Shown here piece after piece: positions 8,422 through 16,096 of a DNA stretch of 34,092 nt. A program made the translations under genes and the position numbers. The stretch's first letter is position 1; each line of letters begins with the position of its first letter. The stretch covers positions 1 through 34,092 of the forward strand of contig PVXE01000046.1 of NCBI GenBank assembly GCA_014444615.1, read 5' to 3'. The notes under the pieces were generated by a model, which had not been told where the DNA came from, did not search any database, and saw only the letters and a list, made by a program, of their open reading frames with translations. Source of the DNA: Tagaea sp. CACIAM 22H2 (lineage in GTDB: Bacteria > Pseudomonadota > Alphaproteobacteria > CACIAM-22H2).

Positions 8422-9243
8422 TCACTGCTTGACCGATCCGGCCGCCAAGCCCGAGACCATGTAGCGCTGCAACGGCAGGAACAGCAGCAGCGTTGGCAGC
8501 GTCGTCAGCGCAGAGCCTGCCATCACGTTGCCCCAATCGGTGACGTTCTCGCCGAAATAGATGTAAAGGGCGAGCGGCATGGTCTTCATCTCCTCCTGCG
8601 TCAGCAACGCGACGGAAAAGAGATATTCCGACCAGCACAGCAGGAAGGCATAGGTCGCCGTGGCGACGATGCCCGGGAACATGATCGGAAAGACGATGCG
8701 CCAAACGACCTGGAAATAGCTGGCCCCGTCCATGATCGCGGCTTCGTCCAGGCTGCGCGGCACCGCGCGCAGATACCCGACCAGCAGATAGACCGAAAAC
8801 GGAATCGAGATCGCCACGTAAACGAACAACATGCTGCCCCAGTTGTTCAGCATGCCCGCGCGCGCGAACAGGATGAACACCGGCGTCACCAGAATGATCC
8901 AGGGAAAGGTCTGGCCGAGCATGACGCTGGCGAACAAAGTGCCGCGCCCGCGGAAGCGGAAACGCGAGAACGCGTAGGCCGCATTGACCGATACGAAGGT
9001 CGACAGCAGCACGGCGCCGATGCACAGCACCAAGCTATTCATCACGTTGTGGCCGAACCCGGCGGCGAAGAGCCGCGTGTAGTTCTCCAGCGTCATCGAC
9101 CAGCGTGTGGCCGAGAACATCGTGTCCGGCGTCTTCAGCGACGCGACGAACACCCACGCAGTCGGGTAGACGAGAAAGGCGAGTACTGCCGCCGTAATGG
9201 CGAGCGTGGCGAACTGCGCGAGAGCGCCGGGGGCGCGGCTCAT
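8422..9243 (-). CDS. CUT1-type ABC sugar permease, MalG-like (second importer)
   Basis: This 273-residue membrane protein has about six hydrophobic helices and a canonical EAA loop (DEAAIMDGASYFQVVW, then a FP pair). It is the distal gene of the minus-strand operon that begins at 14995. Its ATG overlaps the stop of the MalF-like partner gene by four bases. Sequence differs strongly from the MalG-like protein encoded at 7588-8418, so the two importers are not a recent duplication and probably take different ligands. Confidence 0.92.
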   Translation of the reverse strand: MSRAPGALAQFATLAITAAVLAFLVYPTAWVFVASLKTPDTMFSATRWSMTLENYTRLFAAGFGHNVMNSLVLCIGAVLLSTFVSVNAAYAFSRFRFRGRGTLFASVMLGQTFPWIILVTPVFILFARAGMLNNWGSMLFVYVAISIPFSVYLLVGYLRAVPRSLDEAAIMDGASYFQVVWRIVFPIMFPGIVATATYAFLLCWSEYLFSVALLTQEEMKTMPLALYIYFGENVTDWGNVMAGSALTTLPTLLLFLPLQRYMVSGLAAGSVKQ

Positions 9244-10151
9244 CGATCTTCCTCCTCGACCAAAGCGCGCGCCGCGACATAGCGCAGATAAATCATGCCG
9301 AAAGCGGTCATGATCATAGCCATCACCACGCCGGCGGCGGCGCTGTAGCCCAAACGGCCGTCGATGAAGCCCTTAATGTAGATTTCCGTCGCCATGACGT
9401 TGGTAAATGTGCCCGGCCCCGCTCCGGTCGTAAGCCAGACATAGATGAAATTGTTGAAGGTCCAGAAGGTCGACATCATCGCCATAACGATGATCGCCGG
9501 CTTCAGATGCGGCAGGTAGATGTAGCGCAGCAGCTGCATACGGCTGGCACCGTCGATCTCGGCCGCTTCGACCAGCTCGCCGGGCAGCGATTGGAGGCTC
9601 GCCATAAAGGTCAACGTGACCAGCGGCAGCGTGTTCCAAGTGATGATGACGATGATGGAAGGCCACACCCAATTGGCATCGGCCAGGAACGGGATCGGCT
9701 GGTCGATGAGGCCGAGCCACATCAGGAGTTGATTTGCCGCCCCCACGCGCGGATCGAGGATCCAGCGCCACACCACGATCGCGACGACCGGCGGCGTCGC
9801 CCAGGGAATGATCAGCAGTATGCGCGTCAGCGTCGATAGGCGCCAGGCGCGAATCGTGCGGCTGTCGAGCAGGAAGGCAAGCGCCAGCCCCAGCACGATG
9901 CGCACCGTCACGCCCACGACGGTGAGCCAAATCACCGTGTTGAACATGACGCGGCGGAAGCCGGGACTGGTCAACAGTTCGACGTAGTTCTCGAGGCCGA
10001 TCCAGCGCCCGCCGTCGCGCAATTGGAAAATATCGAGATCGGTGGCGCTGATATCGAGATTGAAGACGAACGGATAGACGTAGAAGGCGCCGAGAAAAAA
10101 GAAGGCGGGAACGAGCGCGAAAGCGACGAAACCCTTGGCGTTCGCGTGCAT
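9240..10151 (-). CDS. CUT1-type ABC sugar permease, MalF-like (second importer)
   Basis: This 303-residue membrane protein has about six transmembrane helices and the EAA loop VEAAEIDGASRMQLLRY followed by LP near residues 200-220, typical of MalF/UgpA-type subunits. It lies 22 bases downstream of the binding-protein gene and overlaps the MalG-like gene. No ATPase gene accompanies this importer either, so a shared ATP-binding protein encoded elsewhere is required. Confidence 0.92.
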   Translation of the reverse strand: MHANAKGFVAFALVPAFFFLGAFYVYPFVFNLDISATDLDIFQLRDGGRWIGLENYVELLTSPGFRRVMFNTVIWLTVVGVTVRIVLGLALAFLLDSRTIRAWRLSTLTRILLIIPWATPPVVAIVVWRWILDPRVGAANQLLMWLGLIDQPIPFLADANWVWPSIIVIITWNTLPLVTLTFMASLQSLPGELVEAAEIDGASRMQLLRYIYLPHLKPAIIVMAMMSTFWTFNNFIYVWLTTGAGPGTFTNVMATEIYIKGFIDGRLGYSAAAGVVMAMIMTAFGMIYLRYVAARALVEEEDR

Positions 10152-10173
10152 CGTGCCGTCCCCGCCCTACTTC

Positions 10174-11487
10174 TTAGCGTTGCAACCGCGCGAGTTCGCG
10201 CGCGATCGTTTCGTGCAACTCGCGCCCCGCGGCTTCCGCGGTCTTCTCGCCGATGAAGACCGATCCCGCCGCGCGACCGACCGCGTTCCACATGAACGGA
10301 ATCGGCACCGGACCCGTCGCGTAAGGACCCCAGCTGCGCGAATTGGCGAGCTGCTTGGGGTAGCCGGCGAGTTCCGCATCCCAAGCGCGGCTGTCGATCG
10401 CGGCGCGCTGGGCGGGCGTGTAGTTGTTGTAGTGCTTGAACGTCGGGTCGGGCTTGGTCAGGAATTTGATCAGCGCCCAGGCCTGCTCGACATTCTTCGA
10501 GTTCGGGCTGATGCCGAGCATACGGCCGCCGAAATTCGTGACCGAGCCGTTCTTTCCGCCGGGGTGCGGCGCCGTCATGAACGGCCGCTTCTTGCCCGGA
10601 TTGCGCTGATCCCACTTCGTCAGGATCTCGATCGCGACCGTATCGGGCATCGACGCCATCGCCGTATTGCCCGTCAACATGCCTTCGACGAGCTCGGGCG
10701 CGCCCCACAGGCAAACCGACAGATTGCTGCGCGGGTTATGTCCTTCGGTGATGTAGGAGTTGTAGTACGCCAGCGCTTCAGTCGCTTTTTCGGGCGTCAC
10801 ACCCATCACATATTTGCCGGCGGCGTCCTTGTCGATCCAGCCAGGACCGTCCGACCAGAAGTAGTAGTTCATGTAGAACCAGATCGACGGCGTGGCGCAG
10901 CTGCCCGCCGGGAAGCCCCAGCCCGCCTTGCCCGTGCGCTGATGGATCTGGCGGCTGGCGTCACGCAAGCCCGCCCACGTCGTCGGGAATTCCTTGATCC
11001 CGGCCTGTTCGAACAGTTCGGTGTTGTACATCATCGTGAACGTGTCGGTCGTCCACGGCACGGCGTAGGTTTTGCCGTCCGGCCCTTCGGCCAGATCGCG
11101 GGCGAAGAAATCGTTCCAGCCTTTGACGCCCATCTGCGCGCCATCGCGCGCGATCAGATCGTCGAGCGGACGCAACGCCTTGCCGCCGCCGAACGAGCGC
11201 GGCTGCACGAAGGAGATATGCACCACGTCCGGCGCCGTGCCGGTCGCGGCCTCGCGCAGATACTGCTGCTGCATATCCGCCCAGGAAATGCGCTGCATGT
11301 TGACCTTGATCGACGGATTCGCTTTCTCGAACTCGTCCAAGGCCGCACGCATCTGCGGCGCTTCGGGATCGTTGAAGCGGAACGTGATCGTCACCGGCGA
11401 TTGGGCCTGCGAGGCGGGTGCCGCCAGAAGCGCCGCCGCCAGCGTCGCCCCGGCGACGAGACCGCGCCTTCCGAGTTTATGTCGCAT
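10174..11487 (-). CDS. ABC importer, extracellular solute-binding protein family 1 (second importer)
   Basis: This 437-residue family 1 sugar-binding protein has motifs typical of the family: VTITFRFNDPEAPQMRAALDEF near the mature N-terminus, VPWTTDTFTMMYNTELFE in the first hinge region, and WALIKFLTKPD in the C-terminal lobe. The signal peptide contains a twin Arg (LGRRGLVAGA) before an Ala-rich core and an ASQAQ cleavage site, so Tat export is possible. I chose the ATG at 11487 and not the one 33 bases upstream because GAGGGAGGAAACG directly precedes it on the minus strand. It follows the aldo-keto reductase gene by about 60 bases. Confidence 0.9.
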   Translation of the reverse strand: MRHKLGRRGLVAGATLAAALLAAPASQAQSPVTITFRFNDPEAPQMRAALDEFEKANPSIKVNMQRISWADMQQQYLREAATGTAPDVVHISFVQPRSFGGGKALRPLDDLIARDGAQMGVKGWNDFFARDLAEGPDGKTYAVPWTTDTFTMMYNTELFEQAGIKEFPTTWAGLRDASRQIHQRTGKAGWGFPAGSCATPSIWFYMNYYFWSDGPGWIDKDAAGKYVMGVTPEKATEALAYYNSYITEGHNPRSNLSVCLWGAPELVEGMLTGNTAMASMPDTVAIEILTKWDQRNPGKKRPFMTAPHPGGKNGSVTNFGGRMLGISPNSKNVEQAWALIKFLTKPDPTFKHYNNYTPAQRAAIDSRAWDAELAGYPKQLANSRSWGPYATGPVPIPFMWNAVGRAAGSVFIGEKTAEAAGRELHETIARELARLQR

Positions 11488-11548
11488 CGTTTCCTCCCTC
11501 TTTTGGGTTCGTGTTTTCACGTTCGCCGGCAGGATCGGGCCCGGCCTT

Positions 11549-12565
11549 TCACCCCGTCGGCACGGCCGGATCGATCAACCCGGCGGCCTTCAATTCGGTC
11601 CACAACGCGGACGGGATCGTCGCCGCGCAGGCTTTCAGCGCGACACGGACCTCGTCCGGCGACCGGTACCCGGCCGCAATACTGGCGATACGCGGATGGA
11701 ACAGCGGAAACTGCGTCGCCGCCGCTTGCAGCGATACGCCGTGCCGCGCGCACACCGCTTCGATCTTGCGCACGCGATCGAGCACGTCTTGCGGCGCGTC
11801 GGCGTACCAATACTTGGCGCCGGCGACCGCCCCCGTCGCCAGAATGCCCGAATGATAGGGGGCGGCGAGCAGGATCGAGATCGTTTTCTTCTCGCATAGC
11901 GGCAACAGCTTTGCGTGCGCGGTCGTATCGAGCAGCGTGTAGCGGCCCGCGAGCATGAAACAGTCGAAATCGCCGTCGGTCGCGAAGCGGTACATCAGAT
12001 CGACATCGTTGATACCCACCCCGATCGCGCCGATCGTGCCGGCGGTGCGCAAATCGGCGAGCGCGCGATAGGCGCCGTCCATCGCTTGTTTATACGTCGC
12101 CTCCAGCGCGTCGCCGCGCCATTTGGCGGTGACATCGTGAATGAACACGATGTCGATATGCGACGTGCCCAATCGTTGCAGACTATCTTCGATCGAGCGC
12201 AGCGCGCCGTCGCGCGAATAGTCGTAGACAATGTCGAAGGGCAACGTCGTCGCGAACGGACCGGGCGTGCGCACGGCCGGATCGGGCTTCAGCAGCCGGC
12301 CGACTTTGGTCGACAGAACGAATTTCTCGCGCGAATGGCGGCGCAGCGCCGCCCCCAAACGATGTTCCGATAAGCCGTGACCATAGAAAGGCGCCGTGTC
12401 GAAATAGGAAATGCCCGCCTCGATCGCCGCCGCAACGCTGGCATTGGCGGCCTCGTCGGTCATATCGGCCAGCAGATTGCCGAACGGTGCGGCCCCGAAA
12501 CCGAGTTGCGAAACGCGCAGCTGGGTACGGCCGACTTGCCGCGTGGCGGCCGGATCGAAACTCAT
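11549..12565 (-). CDS. Aldo-keto reductase, L-fucose/D-threo-aldose dehydrogenase-like
   Basis: This 338-residue (beta/alpha)8 oxidoreductase has the complete AKR catalytic tetrad: Asp56, Tyr61, Lys87 and His143, in DTAPFYG, STKVG and FIHDV contexts. The family members it most resembles are NAD(P)-dependent D-threo-aldose (L-fucose) 1-dehydrogenases, which oxidise an aldose to its lactone. A paralogue lies at 32156-33091. The shared C-terminal block (SGILATGAV, then QFPL and GLID) places both in the same subfamily. Its ATG overlaps the stop of the SAF-domain gene. A role as the aldose-oxidising step for sugar brought in by the adjacent CUT1 importer is inference. Confidence 0.85.
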   Translation of the reverse strand: MSFDPAATRQVGRTQLRVSQLGFGAAPFGNLLADMTDEAANASVAAAIEAGISYFDTAPFYGHGLSEHRLGAALRRHSREKFVLSTKVGRLLKPDPAVRTPGPFATTLPFDIVYDYSRDGALRSIEDSLQRLGTSHIDIVFIHDVTAKWRGDALEATYKQAMDGAYRALADLRTAGTIGAIGVGINDVDLMYRFATDGDFDCFMLAGRYTLLDTTAHAKLLPLCEKKTISILLAAPYHSGILATGAVAGAKYWYADAPQDVLDRVRKIEAVCARHGVSLQAAATQFPLFHPRIASIAAGYRSPDEVRVALKACAATIPSALWTELKAAGLIDPAVPTG

Positions 12566-12858
12566 ACGCTCTCCTTGCGTGCGCGCGCACTCTTGATGTT
12601 GTGGACGTGGACGTGATCGCCCGCCGCGAAAGCTTTGATCGCGAGCGCGATGCGCGCGCCGTATTTCGTCACCGGCTCGCCCGCCGCATGGGCGCGCCGC
12701 GCGATCTTGTGGCCGAGAGCAACGGCGGCGCGCGCCGTCAATGTCTCAACCTTGCCGCCAACGCGCACGATGACCTCATCGCCGGGCGATAGATCGCGCA
12801 GCGCCACGGCAACGCCGTCCTGCGGATCGATCGCGATCGCGTTCCAGCCGATCGTCAT
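12562..12858 (-). CDS. SAF-domain small subunit, UxaA N-terminal/SuyA-like
   Basis: This 98-residue protein is a stand-alone SAF domain, the domain found at the N-terminus of altronate and galactarate dehydratases (UxaA, GarD) and as the separate small subunit SuyA of sulfolactate sulfo-lyase. Conserved features are VALGHKIA near residues 46-53, AGEPVTKYG near 59-67 and the C-terminal AAGDHVHVHN. It should pair with the large subunit encoded at 13766-14995. Unusually, a dehydrogenase gene lies between the two subunit genes. Starts and stops overlap by four bases on both sides, which points to tight coupling. Sequence alone does not separate a dehydratase from a sulfo-lyase role. Confidence 0.85.
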   Translation of the reverse strand: MTIGWNAIAIDPQDGVAVALRDLSPGDEVIVRVGGKVETLTARAAVALGHKIARRAHAAGEPVTKYGARIALAIKAFAAGDHVHVHNIKSARARKESV

Positions 12859-13751
12859 TTCGCAGCCCGCACCTTCACGCCGGCCTTCTCCTCGCGCATC
12901 TTGACGAGCACGCCCACATCGTTCGCGCCGTAACCTTGGTCGATGCCGTCCTGGCAGGCGGCCAGCGTCGCCCGGCCGATCGGCGCATCGATTCCCATCG
13001 CGTCGATCATCCGCAGCGCGTTACGGCAGTCCTTATGCGCAAGCTTCAGCATGAAGCCCGGCGAAAAATCGCCCTTCAGCGGCCGCAACGGAAAGGCGAC
13101 GGCGAGCTGATTGTTCCACGCCATCGTCTTCTGCATGACCGAGATCATCGTTTCGAGCGTCAGACCCGCCTTGATTCCGGCGGCGAGGATCTCGGCGTTC
13201 AACGCCACCAGCGTGGTCGCGAGAAGGTTGTTGGTCGCCTTCATCGCATGGCCGTTACCCAAGCCTCCGCAATCGAAGAAGTCCGTGCCCATGCAGTCGA
13301 GAATGGGGCGCACCTTCGCGACAGTCGCCGGATCGCCGCCGACCATCAGGGTCAACGTGCCGGTCACGGCGTGATCGGCGGTTTTGCCGACCGGACTATC
13401 GACCATCGCGCAGCCTTTGGCGGACAATGCCGCGCCGATCTTGCGGGTGATGTCGGGCTGCGAACTGCTCATATCGATCATCACGAGGCCCGGCTTGGCG
13501 CCCGCAACGATTCCATCCGGCCCGAGCGCCACGCGCTCGACATCCGGCCCGTCGGGCAGCATGGTGATGACGACATCGCTGACGGCCGCCACGGCGGCCG
13601 GTGATGCGGCTTTCGCCGCCCCTTGCGCCGCGAGCTTGTCCATCGCGGCGGGGTTCACGTCGAACACCGTCAGCGAATTGCCTTTGCGCAGCACATTCGC
13701 CGCCATCGGCGCGCCCATGATTCCCAATCCGATGAATCCGACCTTCGCCAT
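12855..13751 (-). CDS. Beta-hydroxyacid dehydrogenase with YihU-like (sulfolactaldehyde reductase) motif
   Basis: This 298-residue NAD(P)-dependent dehydrogenase has the Rossmann motif GLGIMG at residues 8-13, catalytic Lys171 and Asn174/Asn175. In most 3-hydroxyisobutyrate and tartronate-semialdehyde relatives the substrate loop reads PVSGG. Here it reads PVGKTADHAVTGTL from residue 120, which closely matches the PVGRT...GTL loop I recall in E. coli YihU, the sulfolactaldehyde reductase, whose Arg123 binds the sulfonate. This protein has Lys123 there. A positively charged pocket fits an anionic substrate such as a sulfonate, sulfate or acid. I chose ATG 13751 because GGGGGGAA precedes it; a longer start at 13796 would add 15 residues before the nucleotide fold. 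It sits between the two subunit genes of a UxaA/SuyAB-type enzyme. Confidence 0.85.
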   Translation of the reverse strand: MAKVGFIGLGIMGAPMAANVLRKGNSLTVFDVNPAAMDKLAAQGAAKAASPAAVAAVSDVVITMLPDGPDVERVALGPDGIVAGAKPGLVMIDMSSSQPDITRKIGAALSAKGCAMVDSPVGKTADHAVTGTLTLMVGGDPATVAKVRPILDCMGTDFFDCGGLGNGHAMKATNNLLATTLVALNAEILAAGIKAGLTLETMISVMQKTMAWNNQLAVAFPLRPLKGDFSPGFMLKLAHKDCRNALRMIDAMGIDAPIGRATLAACQDGIDQGYGANDVGVLVKMREEKAGVKVRAAK

Positions 13752-13765
13752 TCGCGTTCCCCCCG

Positions 13766-14995
13766 TTACATCGAAGCGCCGGTGCGGGTGAAGCATTCCG
13801 CACCTTCGCCGTGGATTTCACCCCAGGTCGCCGCACCCGACGCGACCGCCATCACCAGTTCGAACAGGCGCGCGCCCGCATCGACGATATCCTCGCGGCC
13901 TTCGAACACAGGGCTCGCGTCGAAGTCGATCTGCTGGACCAAGCGGCGCGCGGTATCGGGCCGGCCGGTGATCTTGATCGTCGGCGCAATCGCATTCGTG
14001 AAGGCATTGCCCGCCCCGGTGGTGAACAACATCAGCTGCGCGCCCGCCGCGGCGAAACCGGTCAGCGATTCGGGCGAGAAGCTGGGCCCGTCCATCAGAT
14101 AAAGCCCCTTGCCCGCCGGACGTTCGGCCAAAGCGAGCACGCCTTGGATCGGCCGCGAGCCCGTTTTGGCGATGGCGCCGAGCGACTTCTCCTCGATCGA
14201 CGACAAGCCGCCGCGGATATTCTCCGCCCCCGGATTATTGCCGGTTAGATCCTGGCCGGTGCGCGCGACGGCCTGCTCGCGGCGCAACACCGCGTCGACG
14301 ATCGCTTTGGCGACGGCGTCGTTGGCCGCACGCTTGGAGACGATGTGTTCCGCCCCCAGCCATTCGACCGTCTCGCCCACCACCGCTGTGCCGCCCGCAT
14401 CGACCAAAAGATCGACGCAAGCGCCCGAGACCGGGTTGGCGACGAGACCCGAGGTCGCGTCGGAATGACCGCACTCGACGCCCATGAACAACGCCGACGC
14501 GGGGAGTTTTTCGCGGCGCAAACGCGATGCGGCATGCGCTAGGTCGCCAGCATGGCGGATGGCGATAGCACTAGCATCCAGCGAATCCTCGTGCGTGTCG
14601 TCGAGCGCCACGGTGCGGATCGGCTTGCCCGATGCGGCGGCAAGATGCGCGATGCCTTCCAAGGCGCCGCGATCCGCCCCCACGATCACCACGCCGGCGA
14701 CGTTCGGATTGCGGCACAAGCCCACGAGTTGATCGCGATGCGCGGTCTTGTCGTCGCCATACTGGCCGCGTCCGTAAGGTGTGCCGACATAGAGCACGCC
14801 GGGAAGTGCGCTCGCAGCGCGTTCGGCCGCGCGATTGGCAAGTCCGAGAACCGACAAGACCAGAACATGGTTGCGCGTTCCCGCCGAACCGTCGGGCCGC
14901 GCATATCCCAGAAACTCGGATGGAACCTTGCCCACCGTCGCGTTTCTCCCGAATTGTGTTATCGGCACCTTCACAGGAGCCTTGATTAATGCCAT
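13766..14995 (-). CDS. UxaA C-terminal/SuyB-like large subunit (dehydratase or sulfo-lyase)
   Basis: This 409-residue protein matches the large catalytic part of the UxaA/GarD/SuyB superfamily. Typical blocks are GYARPDGSAGTRNH near residues 29-42, ECGHSDATSGLVANP, TVEWLGAEH and NNPGAENIRGGLSSIEEKSLG, ending in a GAGNAFT turn. Some Cys-containing turns common in altronate dehydratases are replaced here (GAGNAFT where relatives often have Gly-Ser-Cys), so it is a divergent member. It is the first gene of the minus-strand operon. The ATG at 14995 lacks a ribosome site and abuts a LacI-type operator. A GTG at 14974 preceded by AAGG is an alternative start. Partner is the SAF protein encoded at 12562-12858. 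Confidence 0.8.
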   Translation of the reverse strand: MALIKAPVKVPITQFGRNATVGKVPSEFLGYARPDGSAGTRNHVLVLSVLGLANRAAERAASALPGVLYVGTPYGRGQYGDDKTAHRDQLVGLCRNPNVAGVVIVGADRGALEGIAHLAAASGKPIRTVALDDTHEDSLDASAIAIRHAGDLAHAASRLRREKLPASALFMGVECGHSDATSGLVANPVSGACVDLLVDAGGTAVVGETVEWLGAEHIVSKRAANDAVAKAIVDAVLRREQAVARTGQDLTGNNPGAENIRGGLSSIEEKSLGAIAKTGSRPIQGVLALAERPAGKGLYLMDGPSFSPESLTGFAAAGAQLMLFTTGAGNAFTNAIAPTIKITGRPDTARRLVQQIDFDASPVFEGREDIVDAGARLFELVMAVASGAATWGEIHGEGAECFTRTGASM

Positions 14996-15010
14996 ATGTT
15001 AACGCATACA
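14982..15010 (+). promoter_or_regulatory. Possible promoter of the LacI-led operon
   Basis: TTGATT at 14982-14987 and CATACA at 15005-15010 are spaced by 17 bases and resemble weak sigma-70 boxes. The -10 box would lie inside the proposed operator at 14996-15011, consistent with self-repression. The match is partial, so confidence is low. Confidence 0.3.
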
Positions 15011-15011
15011 T
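14996..15011. promoter_or_regulatory. Probable LacI-family operator
   Basis: The 16-base site ATGTTAACGCATACAT has matching outer arms (ATGT and ACAT) around a central CG, the usual form of LacI-family operators. It resembles the ATGTTAACGTTAACAT type seen for sugar-acid repressors, with the left half kept best. It lies in the 62-base gap between the divergent large-subunit gene and the lacI-type gene, so one bound repressor could block both directions. Confidence 0.5.
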
Positions 15012-15057
15012 TACAGCAGACGACAAGAAAAATATCGAAGGGATCGGGAAACCGTCC

Positions 15058-16080
15058 ATGCCGCCGCGCCGCAACAGCACAGCCGGCCGCTCCCGTTTGG
15101 AGGATGTCGCGCGTCACGCGCGCGTCTCCACGATGACGGTTGCGCGCGTGCTGCGCGAGCCCCACAAAGTGGCGCCCGACACGCGTGAACGCGTCTCGGC
15201 CGCACTCGACGCCACAGGCTACACGCCCGATCTGGTGGCGCGTGCCCTTGTTTCCAAACGTTCCGGCGTCGTCGGCGCGATCGTGCCGGTGCTTTCCAAC
15301 TCGCTGATCGCGGATGTCATGCAAGGCATGTCGGAAGGCTTGGCGCGCGATCAACGCCAATTGATGGTCGGCGCATCCGGCTTCTCGGCGGCGAACGAGG
15401 AGACACTGGTGCGCAGCTTCCTGTCGCGCCGCGTCGATGCGCTGTACCTCACAGGCACAAGCCATACGCCCGCGACGGTCCAACTGCTGCGCGCCGCCGG
15501 CATTCCGGTGGTCGAAGGCGGCAACATGACCGACGATCCGATCGACATGGTCGCAGGCGTGTCGAATATCGACGCGGCTGCGTCGGTCGTGACGTATCTT
15601 TTGAAACGCTACGGTCCCGAAATCGCCTATGCCGGCGCGTCACCGGTCGATAACGATCGCGTGCGCGACCGCCATCTCGGCTTCCGCCGCGCGATACGCG
15701 ATGCGGGTGTGCGCCTGCCGCCCGAGTGCGAGATCCAAACCGAGATGGCGATGGCGTCCGGCCGCGAGGTAATCGACAAAATTCTCGCTCTGCCAAAGCG
15801 CCCGCGCGCGCTGTTCTGCTCGTCCGACGTCATCGCGGCCGGCGCGCTGCTCGAATGCCAGCGGCGCGGCATCGATGTGCCGGGAACCTTGGCGATCGCG
15901 GGTTACGACGATCTCGATTTCTCGCGGGAGCTCGTTCCCGCCCTCACCAGCGTGCGCATCCCGCGTTACGAGATCGGCATGCGCGCGGCCGAACTGATCC
16001 ATCAAGCCTTGAGCGGCAAGCGCCCCAAGCGCCCCGTTCAAGCGCTCGATTTCGAACTCGTGATTCGCGACAGCGCCTGA
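15058..16080 (+). CDS. LacI family transcriptional regulator
   Basis: This 340-residue repressor has an N-terminal LacI helix-turn-helix (LEDVARHARVSTMTVARVL, about residues 14-32), a hinge helix ending near ARALVSK, and a periplasmic-binding-like effector domain with the C-terminal IAGYDDLDFS and TSVRIPRYEIG blocks. The helix-turn-helix style (TMTVARVLREP) is close to gluconate-type GntR repressors of the LacI family. I chose ATG 15058 because GGGAA lies seven bases upstream and the protein then starts like other LacI members. The in-frame ATG at 14989 would begin inside the divergent gene. It probably represses both the minus-strand operon and the following plus-strand genes, with a sugar acid as inducer (inference). 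Confidence 0.92.
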   Translation: MPPRRNSTAGRSRLEDVARHARVSTMTVARVLREPHKVAPDTRERVSAALDATGYTPDLVARALVSKRSGVVGAIVPVLSNSLIADVMQGMSEGLARDQRQLMVGASGFSAANEETLVRSFLSRRVDALYLTGTSHTPATVQLLRAAGIPVVEGGNMTDDPIDMVAGVSNIDAAASVVTYLLKRYGPEIAYAGASPVDNDRVRDRHLGFRRAIRDAGVRLPPECEIQTEMAMASGREVIDKILALPKRPRALFCSSDVIAAGALLECQRRGIDVPGTLAIAGYDDLDFSRELVPALTSVRIPRYEIGMRAAELIHQALSGKRPKRPVQALDFELVIRDSA

Positions 16081-16096
16081 CAGGAAGGAACCGTCC

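Noticed and set aside
11488..11520. Longer start for the second binding protein
   Set aside because: It would add 11 charged residues before the signal peptide and lacks the ribosome site found before 11487.
10135..11958. A 607-codon plus-strand open frame opposite the second binding-protein gene
   Set aside because: It is an antisense shadow caused by GC-rich codon bias. It is rich in Arg and Ala, has no domain pattern, and lies opposite genes with clear motifs.
14989..15057. Longer start for the LacI gene
   Set aside because: It would start inside the divergent gene and run across the operator. The ATG at 15058 has a ribosome site and gives a normal LacI N-terminus.
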